Source of the DNA: Acidobacteriota bacterium | GTDB taxonomy: Bacteria > Acidobacteriota > Thermoanaerobaculia > UBA5066 | Assembly (NCBI GenBank): GCA_029781975.1 | Contig: JAKOVQ010000017.1 | Span: 256,074 to 320,073 of the forward strand | Length of the DNA stretch: 64,000 nt | Reading direction: 5' to 3' | Shown here: piece by piece, positions 44,057-52,305 of the stretch | How positions within the stretch are numbered: the stretch's first letter is position 1 | How the letters are laid out: each line of letters opens with the position of its first letter | Position numbers and translations under genes: made by a program | Notes under the pieces: generated by a model | Database searches by the model: none | What the model was told of the DNA's origin: nothing | What the model saw: only the letters and a program-made list of their open reading frames with translations

Positions 44057-44502
44057 AGTCCCGCGTCGCCGTGGACACCAGCGTCCTCGTCGCCGCGTTC
44101 CTGTCCTGGCATGAATTCCACGAGGCAGCAGTCGAGGCCCTCGCGTCGGCGCTGGCTGCAGGGTCCCTCGTCGTCCCGGCACCGGTCCTCGTCGAGGCCT
44201 ACTCCGTCCTGACGCAGCTCCCGGCGCCCCACCGGCTCGCTCCCGAGGACGCTCTGGAGCTTCTCAGGAAGAACCTGGCCCGGGTCCCGCAGTCGTCCGC
44301 GCCCTCCGGCGCCGCGCTGTGGGACCTTCTCGACCGGCTCGCGGAGGCCGGTGTCCGCGGAGGAGCCGTCTACGACGCCGTGATCGCGGCGAGCGCGGCG
44401 ACCGCCGGGGCGACGAAGATCCTGACGCTCAACGGAAGGGATTTCGAGCGGTTGAGCCCGGCCGGACTCGAGGTCGTCGTTCCGGGAGACGAAGAGGCTT
44501 GA
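44053..44502 (+). CDS. PIN-domain toxin, second copy (VapC-like)
   Basis: A 149-aa PIN ribonuclease with all acidic residues: Asp8 (VAVDTSVLVAA), Glu48 (VLVEAYSVL), Asp108 (AVYDAVIAA) and Asp130 (NGRDFERL). It overlaps the antitoxin at its 5' end and the drmA TTG start at its 3' end (TTGA). This makes toxin and DISARM helicase translation physically linked, a layout not expected for a mere bystander. Confidence 0.92.
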   Translation: MKSRVAVDTSVLVAAFLSWHEFHEAAVEALASALAAGSLVVPAPVLVEAYSVLTQLPAPHRLAPEDALELLRKNLARVPQSSAPSGAALWDLLDRLAEAGVRGGAVYDAVIAASAATAGATKILTLNGRDFERLSPAGLEVVVPGDEEA

Positions 44503-47500
44503 GCCCGGCGCCTCGAGAGGAGACGGGCTCCTCTGCGGTCCGCGCGAAGCTCGTCGACGCCCTCCGCCTCGACCTGATCGGCCCCGTCCCCGGCGGCCCG
44601 CACCAGGACGAGGAGCTGCCCCAGGCCCCCTCGCGCTGGTACGTGGGCGGTTTCCTGGTGCCGTTCGAGGCGCCGGAGGAGCAGCGGCGGGACCCGACCA
44701 GCGGCGAGCAGCTGGAGCTGGGCGCCGAAGGCGGCGGAAACGGCGGGAGCGGCGGGGGGGGCGGCGGTGACGACGACGACGTCCCCGAGAAAGCCTCGGC
44801 GCGGAAGGCTTACTTTCCCTCGTCCATCGGGCTGTCGGTCCTGGTGCCGGAGGAGGCGTCGAGCCTCGAGGCCGAGGTCACGTGGGGCGACTACCGGATG
44901 GTCGGCGAGGAGGCCCCGGCCACACCCGGCTCGAGGGCGGTCACGTGGAAGCGGACTCCCCGACGCGAGGTGGTGACGCTTTCCCTCCCCGCGGAGACGG
45001 GCAAGCCCGTGGCGGTGCAGGTCCCCGGCTCGGGCGGGCTCCGCCTCGTCACGTCGGTGCGGCGGGCGGCCCGGGCGGGAGCGGAGATGGGGCTCGCGGA
45101 AGGGACGCGCGCCGTCTCGGTCTTCCTCGTGAACCATCGCGATGCCGCCGCCGAGGAGCGGAAGGACGAGGCGATGGCGTTCCAGGCGCGGCTCGTCCTG
45201 AGGTCCGCGCAGCCGTTCGTCCCGCGGCCGGACGTGAGGGGCCTGATCGACGGCGAGTGGGACGAGCAGGTGGCGGACCTGCAGTACCGCGACGTGGCGG
45301 AGCACGCCGTCGGCCACGGCGTGGCGGCCCATGCGGTTCCGGGTGCGGGTGGCGAGGGAGCCAAGGCTACCGAGGTGACGGAGGTCGCGACGGAGTGGCT
45401 CCCCGCGGCCGAGGTGGAGAAGGTGGAGCCGGCGTCGGTCCCCGGCGTCGAGCTGGGGATGGAGGCGCTGGCGGCGTTCGAGACGCCGAAGGCGCTCCAG
45501 GAGGCCCTGCAGGGCTTCCCCGAGCGCTACCGCGCCTGGATCGAACAGCAGCGGAAGACGCCCCTCTCGGGGAAGCGGGCGGAGGCGGCGAAGCTCCTCC
45601 TGGACGACGCCCGGACCGTCTGCGGGCGGATCGAGAAGGGAATCGACCTCCTGGCGGACCCGGACGTCTTCAAGGCCTTCCGGACGGCGAACCGCGCCAT
45701 GGCGAACGCCGGCCGGCAGCGCCGCGCGCAGGAGGCCCCTTCGTGGTTCCCGTTCCAGCTGGCGTTCCTCCTGATGAACCTCCGCTCCGTGGCGGACCGC
45801 GCCTGCCGCGACCGCGACACGGTGGACCTCCTCTTCTTCCCCACCGGCGGCGGGAAGACCGAGGCCTACCTGGGGCTGGCCGCGTTCAGCATCGTCCTCC
45901 GGCGGCTGCGCAACCCGGGGCTCTCGTCGGCCGGGGTGACGGTGCTGATGCGCTACACGCTCCGCCTCCTCACGCTGGACCAGCTCTCCCGCGCGGCGGC
46001 GCTCGTCTGCGCCCTGGAGCTGGAGCGCGAGGCGGACCCCGCGGCGCTGGGGCCGTGGCCGTTCGAGATCGGCCTCTGGGTGGGCAAGGCCGCCACCCCG
46101 AACCGGATGGGGCGGAAGGGCGACAAGAACGCCGAGGGGACGGCGCGCCAGAAGGTGCTGGGCTACCGGAAGGACAGCAAACGGCCGATTCCCATTCCCC
46201 TCGAGACGTGCCCCTGGTGCGGAACGCGGTTCAAGCCGACGTCGTTCGCGCTGCTGCCGAACGCCGACTCCCCCACCGACCTCCGCGTCGTCTGCGCCAG
46301 CCAGAAGTGCGCGTTCCGGGGCGACCGGGCGCTTCCCATCCTGACGGTGGACGAGCCGATCTACCGCCGCCTCCCCTGCTTCCTCATCGCCACGGTGGAC
46401 AAGTTCGCGAGCCTGCCGTGGGTGGGCGAGGCCGGGGCGCTCCTGGGGAAGGCAGACCGGGCCGATGCGCACGGCTTCTATGGTCCGGCGGCTCCGGCCG
46501 GGCGCGGGAGCCCGCTGGGGAAGCCGCTCCTGCCGCCGGACCTCATCATCCAGGACGAGCTGCACCTGATCTCGGGACCGCTCGGGACCATCGCCGGGCT
46601 CTACGAGGCGGCCATCGACACGCTGGCGACGCGGGTGGAGGACGGCCGCACCGTTCGCCCGAAGGTGATCGCCTCGACGGCGACGGTGCGGCGGGCGCAG
46701 ACGCAGATCCGCGCCCTCTTCGGCCGGACGGACGTCGTCGTCTTCCCTCCCCCCGGTCCCGACCGGAGGGACTCGTTCTTCGCAGTCACGGTGCCGAAGG
46801 AGAAGAAAGCCCCGCGCCTCTACCTCGGCCTGTCGGCGCAGGGGCGGAGCCCGAAGGTGCTTCTCCTCCGCTCGTACCTCGCTCTCCTCGGCGCCGCGGC
46901 CCGGCTCCACGAGGAGGCGGGCGGGGCGGCGGCGGGCCCCGGCAACCCGGCCGACCCGTACATGACGCTCGTCGGCTACTTCAACGCCCTCCGCGAGCTG
47001 GGGGGCTCGCGCCGGATCGTGGAGGACGAGGTGGCGGCGCGACTCTCGGCCTACGGCGAGAGGAAGCGGATCGGGGAGGCCGAGGGCCTCTTCCTCGACC
47101 GCGCCATCCAGCACGAGGTGGTGGAGCTGACCTCGCGCGAGTCCACCGCACGCGTCGCCCGGGCCAAGGAACGGCTGGCCCTCCCCTTCTCGCACCCCGA
47201 GCGGGTGGACGTGGCCCTGGCGACGAACATGATCTCGGTGGGCCTCGACATCGCGCGGCTGGGGCTGATGGTCGTCCTGGGCCAGCCCAAAGCCGCGGCG
47301 GAGTACATCCAGGCGACCAGCCGCGTGGGGCGCGACGACCGGCGCCCGGGGCTCGTCCTCACGCTCCTCAACCTCCACCGTCCGCGCGACCGATCGCACT
47401 TCGAGCGGTTCGAGGCGTTCCACGCGGCCTTCTACAGGGCCGTGGAGGCCACCAGCGTCACGCCGTTCGCCCCGCGCGCTCTCGACAGGGCGCTGGCGGC

Positions 47501-47984
47501 CGTGGCCGTCTCGCTGGCGCGCCACGGCGTGGCCGACCTCACCTCCTCCGGGAACGCGCTGGGCATGCGGGGGCAGAAGGAGCGGACGGCTGCGAACGTC
47601 GTGGCCGAGCGCCTCTCCGACTGGAGCGCGCGGCACGACTCCCGGCGGACGCAGGAGGAGATCGACCGGCTCCGCGCGAAGGTGCGGAGCCTGGTGGACG
47701 ACGTCCTCGACTCCTGGTCGAAGATCGCCCGCGACCACGCCGCCGTGGGGACCGGCCTCGCCTACGCGCGGCGGGAGAAGCCCGGCGAGAAGGGGACGCC
47801 GCCCCTGCTGTGGGACCCGCTCGACCCCGAGCTCGAGAGCCAGCCGCGCGAGGCGCGGAAGTTCCGGGCGAACCGGTCGATGCGTGACGTGGAGCCCACC
47901 GTGGGCCTCTGGGTGAGGAGACTCGACGGCGCCGACGCCGCGGACGACGACGCCAACGACACCAGCGACGAGGCCGGCCGTTGA
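44499..47984 (+). CDS. drmA: DISARM helicase DrmA
   Basis: An 1161-aa helicase of the type that occurs in DISARM. Walker A FFPTGGGKTEAYL is near residue 447, the DELH box in DLIIQDELHLIS near 685, and SATVRRAQ follows. The helicase C half has ATNMISVGLDIARLG (near 907) and QATSRVGRDDR (near 937). A CPWCG pair near residue 570 with later cysteines suggests a zinc site. A glycine-rich low-complexity stretch lies near residues 75-90. The start is a TTG overlapping the toxin stop, with a GAAGAGG before it. DrmA pairs with DrmB to recognise incoming DNA. Confidence 0.92.
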   Translation: MSPAPREETGSSAVRAKLVDALRLDLIGPVPGGPHQDEELPQAPSRWYVGGFLVPFEAPEEQRRDPTSGEQLELGAEGGGNGGSGGGGGGDDDDVPEKASARKAYFPSSIGLSVLVPEEASSLEAEVTWGDYRMVGEEAPATPGSRAVTWKRTPRREVVTLSLPAETGKPVAVQVPGSGGLRLVTSVRRAARAGAEMGLAEGTRAVSVFLVNHRDAAAEERKDEAMAFQARLVLRSAQPFVPRPDVRGLIDGEWDEQVADLQYRDVAEHAVGHGVAAHAVPGAGGEGAKATEVTEVATEWLPAAEVEKVEPASVPGVELGMEALAAFETPKALQEALQGFPERYRAWIEQQRKTPLSGKRAEAAKLLLDDARTVCGRIEKGIDLLADPDVFKAFRTANRAMANAGRQRRAQEAPSWFPFQLAFLLMNLRSVADRACRDRDTVDLLFFPTGGGKTEAYLGLAAFSIVLRRLRNPGLSSAGVTVLMRYTLRLLTLDQLSRAAALVCALELEREADPAALGPWPFEIGLWVGKAATPNRMGRKGDKNAEGTARQKVLGYRKDSKRPIPIPLETCPWCGTRFKPTSFALLPNADSPTDLRVVCASQKCAFRGDRALPILTVDEPIYRRLPCFLIATVDKFASLPWVGEAGALLGKADRADAHGFYGPAAPAGRGSPLGKPLLPPDLIIQDELHLISGPLGTIAGLYEAAIDTLATRVEDGRTVRPKVIASTATVRRAQTQIRALFGRTDVVVFPPPGPDRRDSFFAVTVPKEKKAPRLYLGLSAQGRSPKVLLLRSYLALLGAAARLHEEAGGAAAGPGNPADPYMTLVGYFNALRELGGSRRIVEDEVAARLSAYGERKRIGEAEGLFLDRAIQHEVVELTSRESTARVARAKERLALPFSHPERVDVALATNMISVGLDIARLGLMVVLGQPKAAAEYIQATSRVGRDDRRPGLVLTLLNLHRPRDRSHFERFEAFHAAFYRAVEATSVTPFAPRALDRALAAVAVSLARHGVADLTSSGNALGMRGQKERTAANVVAERLSDWSARHDSRRTQEEIDRLRAKVRSLVDDVLDSWSKIARDHAAVGTGLAYARREKPGEKGTPPLLWDPLDPELESQPREARKFRANRSMRDVEPTVGLWVRRLDGADAADDDANDTSDEAGR

Positions 47985-49792
47985 GGAAGCACCAGGGCGA
48001 GGTCCGGCTGAGCCAGCTCCTCAACGTCTACGGCCCGGGCGCGCTGGTCGACCTGCCGCGGCATTCGGCGGTCGTCTCCGGCATCGACTTCTGGGTGGGC
48101 GATAAGCGCCGGATCCACGAGGAGAGGCTGTCGCTGAAGGTGGCGGCGGCGCTGGGGCGCCGCGACGCCGTCCCTCTCCTCGAGCCGCCGATCCAGCGGG
48201 ATCGGGAGGACGCTGAACCGGCGGGGATCCCGGTCTTCCAGTTCCCGGAGTGGTTCGTGGCGCAGGTGCCCGCGCGGCGGCGTCCGCTGGTGCACCTCTC
48301 GCGGCTCGAGAAGGGGAAGTACGAGGCGGACGACCGGCGCAAGGTGCCGGTGGTCCCCGTCCGGTTCGTCCAGGCGTGCATCCTGGGGCACCTGTCGGAC
48401 ATCGACTGGTACCGGTTCATCCACGAGGAGGCGACCGAGTGCCGGCGCGACCTCTGGATGGAGGAGCGCGGGTCGAGCGGCGACCTGACCGACGTGGTGG
48501 TCGGTTGCGCGTGCGGCCGGGAACGGTCGATGGCCCGGGCGACCGTCCGTGGGCGGGACACCCTGGGCTTCTGTTCGGGAAGCCGCCCCTGGCTCGGCCG
48601 GGACGGGCGCGAGCGCTGCGGCGGCAAGGAGGGGAAGCCCCAGCCCGCGCGGCTCCTCATCCGCTCGGCAAGCGACGCGTACTTCCCGCAGATCCTCCGC
48701 GTCATCTCGATTCCCGACCGGGAGCAGACGGTTCGGCAGGCGGTGAGCGCCCTCTGGGACGACTTCCTCCAGTTCGTCGAGGCTCCCGGCGCGCTTGCTG
48801 GCGAGCGGAAGCGGCCGAAGGTCGCCGCGGCGCTCGCCGGCCTGAAGGACGAGGAGGTGTGGTCCGAGATCCAGGAGCGGAAGGGAGGAGGACCCGGCTC
48901 CGGCGGCCGGAAGGTGAAGGAGGCAGAGCTGGCGACGCTGCTGGCGACGGAGCAGGAGACGGGCGAGGACGTCCCCGAGGGGGCGGACTTCCACGCGCGA
49001 AGGCTCCCCCTCCCCTCGCCGCGCGTGGGGGCGCTGGCGAAGGTGGACCGGGTCGTCCTGGTGAACCGCCTCCGGGAGGTGGCCGCCCTGGTCGGCTTCA
49101 CGCGGTTCGAGTCCCAGGCACCCGACATCGACGGCGAGATCTCGCTGGACGTGAAGACGGCTCCGCTCGCGGAGACGACGTCTTGGGTACCGGCGGTCGA
49201 GAACCGGGGCGAGGGGGTGTTCCTCTCCCTCGACGCCGCGGCGGTGAAGGCGTGGCTCGCGCGTCCCGCCGTCAAGGAACGCGGAGAGCGGCTGGCCCGG
49301 GCGTTCCAGCAGTGGAAGGAGCGGCGGCAGGACAGGAAGTCCGACTTTCCCGGACTCCCGTACGTCCTCCTCCACTCGCTCTCGCACCTCCTCCTCACGG
49401 CGGTCGCACTCGACTGCGGCTACGCCGTCAGCTCCATCCGGGAGCGGATCTACGTCGGCGAGGGGGCCTACGGGATCCTCCTCTACACGGCGACGCCGGA
49501 CGCGGAGGGAACTCTCGGGGGGCTGGTGGAGGTGGGAAGGCGGCTCGACACCCACCTCGGGCGAGCCCTCGCCCTCGGTCGCCTCTGCTCGAACGACCCC
49601 ATCTGCGCCCAGCACGCCCCCGAGGACGTCCAGGAGGAGAGGTTCCTGCACGGCGCCGCCTGCCACGGGTGCCTCCTGATCGCGGAGACGACGTGCGAGC
49701 GCCGGAACGACTTCCTCGATCGGGCGCTCGTGGTCCCGACGGTCGACGGCGCCGGGGCCGAGCTCTTCGGCGACGAGGGGGAGACGCCGTGA
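47981..49792 (+). CDS. drmB: DISARM protein DrmB (DUF1998)
   Basis: A 603-aa protein with a C-terminal DUF1998 domain: LPYVLLHSLSHLLLTAVALDCGY, then VGEGAYGILLYTATPDAEGTL. Cysteines that may hold zinc follow near 536 (LCSNDPICAQH), 561 (ACHGC) and 570 (TTCER). The N-terminal half has RLSQLLNVYGPGALVDLP, seen at the start of DrmB proteins. It starts at a TTG that overlaps the drmA stop. DrmB works with DrmA as the DISARM core. Confidence 0.92.
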   Translation: MRKHQGEVRLSQLLNVYGPGALVDLPRHSAVVSGIDFWVGDKRRIHEERLSLKVAAALGRRDAVPLLEPPIQRDREDAEPAGIPVFQFPEWFVAQVPARRRPLVHLSRLEKGKYEADDRRKVPVVPVRFVQACILGHLSDIDWYRFIHEEATECRRDLWMEERGSSGDLTDVVVGCACGRERSMARATVRGRDTLGFCSGSRPWLGRDGRERCGGKEGKPQPARLLIRSASDAYFPQILRVISIPDREQTVRQAVSALWDDFLQFVEAPGALAGERKRPKVAAALAGLKDEEVWSEIQERKGGGPGSGGRKVKEAELATLLATEQETGEDVPEGADFHARRLPLPSPRVGALAKVDRVVLVNRLREVAALVGFTRFESQAPDIDGEISLDVKTAPLAETTSWVPAVENRGEGVFLSLDAAAVKAWLARPAVKERGERLARAFQQWKERRQDRKSDFPGLPYVLLHSLSHLLLTAVALDCGYAVSSIRERIYVGEGAYGILLYTATPDAEGTLGGLVEVGRRLDTHLGRALALGRLCSNDPICAQHAPEDVQEERFLHGAACHGCLLIAETTCERRNDFLDRALVVPTVDGAGAELFGDEGETP

Positions 49793-50577
49793 CGAAGCAG
49801 CTCCTCGCGTTGCCGCACGCGACGCTCGAGGCCCTTGCGACGGCGCTTCAGGCCGGCCGCCTGAGCCCGCCCTACGGCGCGATGGGGGTTGCCCGGTTCG
49901 CTCCCGGCGCACCGGCGGAAGACGTGGCCGCCGAGCTGACGGCGCTCGCCGCCCGGGGGCTGACCCCCGAGGCGCTCGGCGCGGCCCTGCACCTCGTGGT
50001 GACGGACCGAGCCCAGCGCGAGAAGGCGGCCACCGGCATCCAGCTCGTCTGGACGGGACCCGAGGTGCCGGGCAGCCGGAGCCGCGACACGGCTGTCGTC
50101 GTAGGCGAGCTCCTCGCGCAGGCCGAGCGGCGGATCGTCGTCGCCGCCTACGCCCTCTTCCAGGGACGCCAGATGCTGGCCCCTCTCGCCGCGCGGATGG
50201 AGGAGCGGCCCGACCTCGAGGTCCGGATGTTCCTGAACGCGATGAAGGACCCGGCGGCGCTGGACGCGGCGGACACCGTCTCGCGCTTCGCGGCCGACTT
50301 CCGGAAGAAGGAGTGGCCGGGGAAGCGCCTTCCCGAGGTCTACTACGACCCGCGCGCCCTCGAGACGACGAAGGAGAAGCGCGCCGTTCTCCACGCCAAG
50401 TGCGTCGTGGTGGACACCCGCCGCTCCCTCGTCACCTCCGCCAACTTCACCGAGGCCGCCCACGAGCGGAACATAGAGGCGGGGGTCCTGGTGGACGACC
50501 CCGCCTTCGCCGCGGCGCTCGAGTACCAGTTCTCGTCGCTGGTGACGGCGGGGATCCTGAAGCGGCTGCCGGTCTGA
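49789..50577 (+). CDS. drmC: DISARM phospholipase-D-like protein DrmC
   Basis: A 262-aa PLD-superfamily protein. One HxK motif is intact: VLHAKCVVVDTRRSLVTSANFTEAAHERN. PLD-type nucleases cut DNA as dimers using one such motif each. The N-terminal half is helical (LPHATLEALATALQAGRL). The GTG start overlaps the drmB stop. This is the last gene of the DISARM right block; a hairpin holding its stop codon follows and a converging gene ends 7 nt away. DrmC is known to be less essential for DISARM protection. Confidence 0.9.
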   Translation: MTKQLLALPHATLEALATALQAGRLSPPYGAMGVARFAPGAPAEDVAAELTALAARGLTPEALGAALHLVVTDRAQREKAATGIQLVWTGPEVPGSRSRDTAVVVGELLAQAERRIVVAAYALFQGRQMLAPLAARMEERPDLEVRMFLNAMKDPAALDAADTVSRFAADFRKKEWPGKRLPEVYYDPRALETTKEKRAVLHAKCVVVDTRRSLVTSANFTEAAHERNIEAGVLVDDPAFAAALEYQFSSLVTAGILKRLPV

Positions 50578-50591
50578 GCCCGGCTCAGGCC
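50571..50591. terminator. Short palindromic hairpin between converging drmC and the IPTL gene
   Basis: GGTCTGAGCC-C-GGCTCAGGCC forms a ten-pair stem with one T-G pair and almost no loop. Both stop codons, TGA of drmC and TGA of the opposite gene, lie inside it. It may act as a two-way terminator, though no T run is present. Confidence 0.4.
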
Positions 50592-51622
50592 ACCGCACCT
50601 CCCAGCCGTCGCCAGCCCAGCCACGCCAGGAGGAGCGAGAGGGCCGCCAGGCCCCACGGACCGAGGGTCGGAATCCCGGCCGCCGGGGCTGCCGGCGCCG
50701 CCGCGGCCGCTGCCGTCAGCGCGACGTGATCCGGGCTGGTGGCCGCGTTCGAGGGGACGTCCAGCTGAGCCGCGCGCGGGCCGGGGGCGGCCGCGGTCAG
50801 GCTGACACCGATGGTGCACGAACCGCCCGGGGCGAGCGTCTGGTTGCTGCAGGTGTCGTTGCTCAGGGCGAACTCGGCGGCGTTGCTGCCGCCGAGAGTC
50901 AGACCGCCGAGGACCAGGTTGGCCGTGCCGGTGTTGCCGATGGTGACGGTGTGCACCGCGCTCGGCTGGCCGACGGTGACGGCGCCAAAATCGAGGCTCG
51001 CCGGGTCGAGGCTCACGGTCGGGGCAAGCGCCTGCATCAGGAAGTTCGGGCCGAAGAACCCCTCGGCGATCCCGGCGTCGACGTTCACGAAGGCCAGTGA
51101 CCCGGCTCCGGCCACCGACAGGGTCTGACGCGACTGCAGGAAGGTGATGCCCGTGGCGTAGGTCTCCGACCCGTTGTAGAGGAGGACGTCGCCGCAGGCG
51201 CTGCCGCTGCAGAGGTCCGGAACCGGGCCGAAATAGGTCCCGACCACGTAGGTCTGGCCTGCCGTGAGGGTAATCGGCGCGATCGACGTGTACCGGTAGC
51301 TCCCAACCAGCGTTCCCCCGGTCCCCGAGGGGACGGTGGCCTGCGCGAGCAGCGTCCCGCCGCTGGTCCAGAGGCCGACGGCATGGGCGTCCACCATGCC
51401 ATCCAGGCCGTCGTCGTAGATGCCCAGCGCGTCCACCTCGACGTTCCAGGCGCCGACGGAGAAGGACCATCCGACGGACGCGCTCTGGTTGGCGCCGATG
51501 ACGTTGCGCCAGTTCGCCGAGCTGCCGCTCGCGGTCTGCACGGCGGGGACCGGCGCGGCTTCGGCGCCGCTGGCACCGCAGACGATGAGGAGGGAGAGGG
51601 CTACGGGGACGAAGGTTTTCAC
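50585..51622 (-). CDS. Exported protein with IPTL-CTERM-like sorting signal
   Basis: A 345-aa surface or secreted protein. A signal peptide (FVPVALSLLIVCGASGAEAAP) is followed by a beta domain like DUF4082 (NWRNVIGANQSASVGWSFSV). Then comes a choice-of-anchor D type domain (LDFGAVTVGQPSAVHTVTIGN... CTIGVSL). The C-terminus GIPTLGPWGLAALSLLLAW plus RR matches the IPTL-CTERM protein-sorting tail. The GTG start at 51622 is chosen for its CCAGGAG ribosome site; an upstream ATG lacks one. It marks the right edge of the island. Confidence 0.82.
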   Translation of the reverse strand: MKTFVPVALSLLIVCGASGAEAAPVPAVQTASGSSANWRNVIGANQSASVGWSFSVGAWNVEVDALGIYDDGLDGMVDAHAVGLWTSGGTLLAQATVPSGTGGTLVGSYRYTSIAPITLTAGQTYVVGTYFGPVPDLCSGSACGDVLLYNGSETYATGITFLQSRQTLSVAGAGSLAFVNVDAGIAEGFFGPNFLMQALAPTVSLDPASLDFGAVTVGQPSAVHTVTIGNTGTANLVLGGLTLGGSNAAEFALSNDTCSNQTLAPGGSCTIGVSLTAAAPGPRAAQLDVPSNAATSPDHVALTAAAAAAPAAPAAGIPTLGPWGLAALSLLLAWLGWRRLGGAVA

Positions 51623-51777
51623 GACGATGCTCCTGGGTTCAGTCGAATGTAGTTGCACCACGAAACTTCCAGTTTACACCGGCCACGGCGGGAACGGTGT
51701 CTCGACGGGAGTCAGAGGAACGGGCCGAGGGACCGTGACCGGCGGCCTGCCGTCGTGCGCCCGGCCTTGCTCGAGCG

Positions 51778-52293
51778 CTACCAGCGCTCGTTCCGGACCA
51801 GGTCCTGCAAGGGCTTCCGCTCCTTCGCTCCCGGCTGGTCCGCGGGCCAGCCCAGCGGCGTGAAGGAGACGGGGACGACGTCGTCGGGGAGGTGCAGCAC
51901 CTCCCGCGCGGCCCGGGGGTCGAACGCGGCGACCCAGCACGTCCCGAGGCCGAGGTCCGCGGCGGCGAGGATCATGTAATCCGTGGCGATTGTGGCGTCG
52001 GTCTCGGCGGCGCTCCAGCCGTCGAAGCGGCGCCGGCTCCACGCTTCCGCGGGAACGGCGCAGACGGCCAGGACGATCGGAGCCTTCACGAACCACTCCC
52101 GCGGGTAGACGCGGAGGAGCTCGGCCTCCCGCCCCCGGGTGTGGACGACGACGACGCGGAACGCCTGGGCGTTGTGGGCCGTAGGGGCGAGCCGCGCCGC
52201 TTCGAGCACCTTCAGGAGGAGCTCCTCGGGCACCGGGTCGGGACGATAGGAGCGGACGCTGTACCGCGCGAGGATCAGCTTCTGGAAGTCCAT
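51778..52293 (-). CDS. Nitroreductase-family flavoprotein
   Basis: A 171-aa FMN-binding nitroreductase-fold enzyme: RYSVRSYRPDPVPEELLLKVLEAARLAPTAHNAQ is the typical FMN-binding start, and DLGLGTCWVAAF and VPVSFTPLGWPAD follow. Members reduce nitro compounds or quinones with NAD(P)H; the natural substrate is not clear. It starts 12 nt after the antiporter gene and is probably co-transcribed with it. A short ferredoxin-less form, normal for the family. Confidence 0.88.
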   Translation of the reverse strand: MDFQKLILARYSVRSYRPDPVPEELLLKVLEAARLAPTAHNAQAFRVVVVHTRGREAELLRVYPREWFVKAPIVLAVCAVPAEAWSRRRFDGWSAAETDATIATDYMILAAADLGLGTCWVAAFDPRAAREVLHLPDDVVPVSFTPLGWPADQPGAKERKPLQDLVRNERW

Positions 52294-52305
52294 GCGCGGG
52301 CGATC

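Noticed and set aside
26548-50577. Reading the island as BREX or as a Dnd/Ssp system
   Set aside because: The PglX-like methylase alone could suggest BREX, but there is no pglZ, brxC or lon-like gene. drmA, drmB and drmC with the SNF2 helicase define class 1 DISARM; drmE of class 2 is absent.
26000-51000. Insertion sequences or transposases as cause of the nested layout
   Set aside because: I found no transposase, recombinase or terminal inverted repeats in or around the island.
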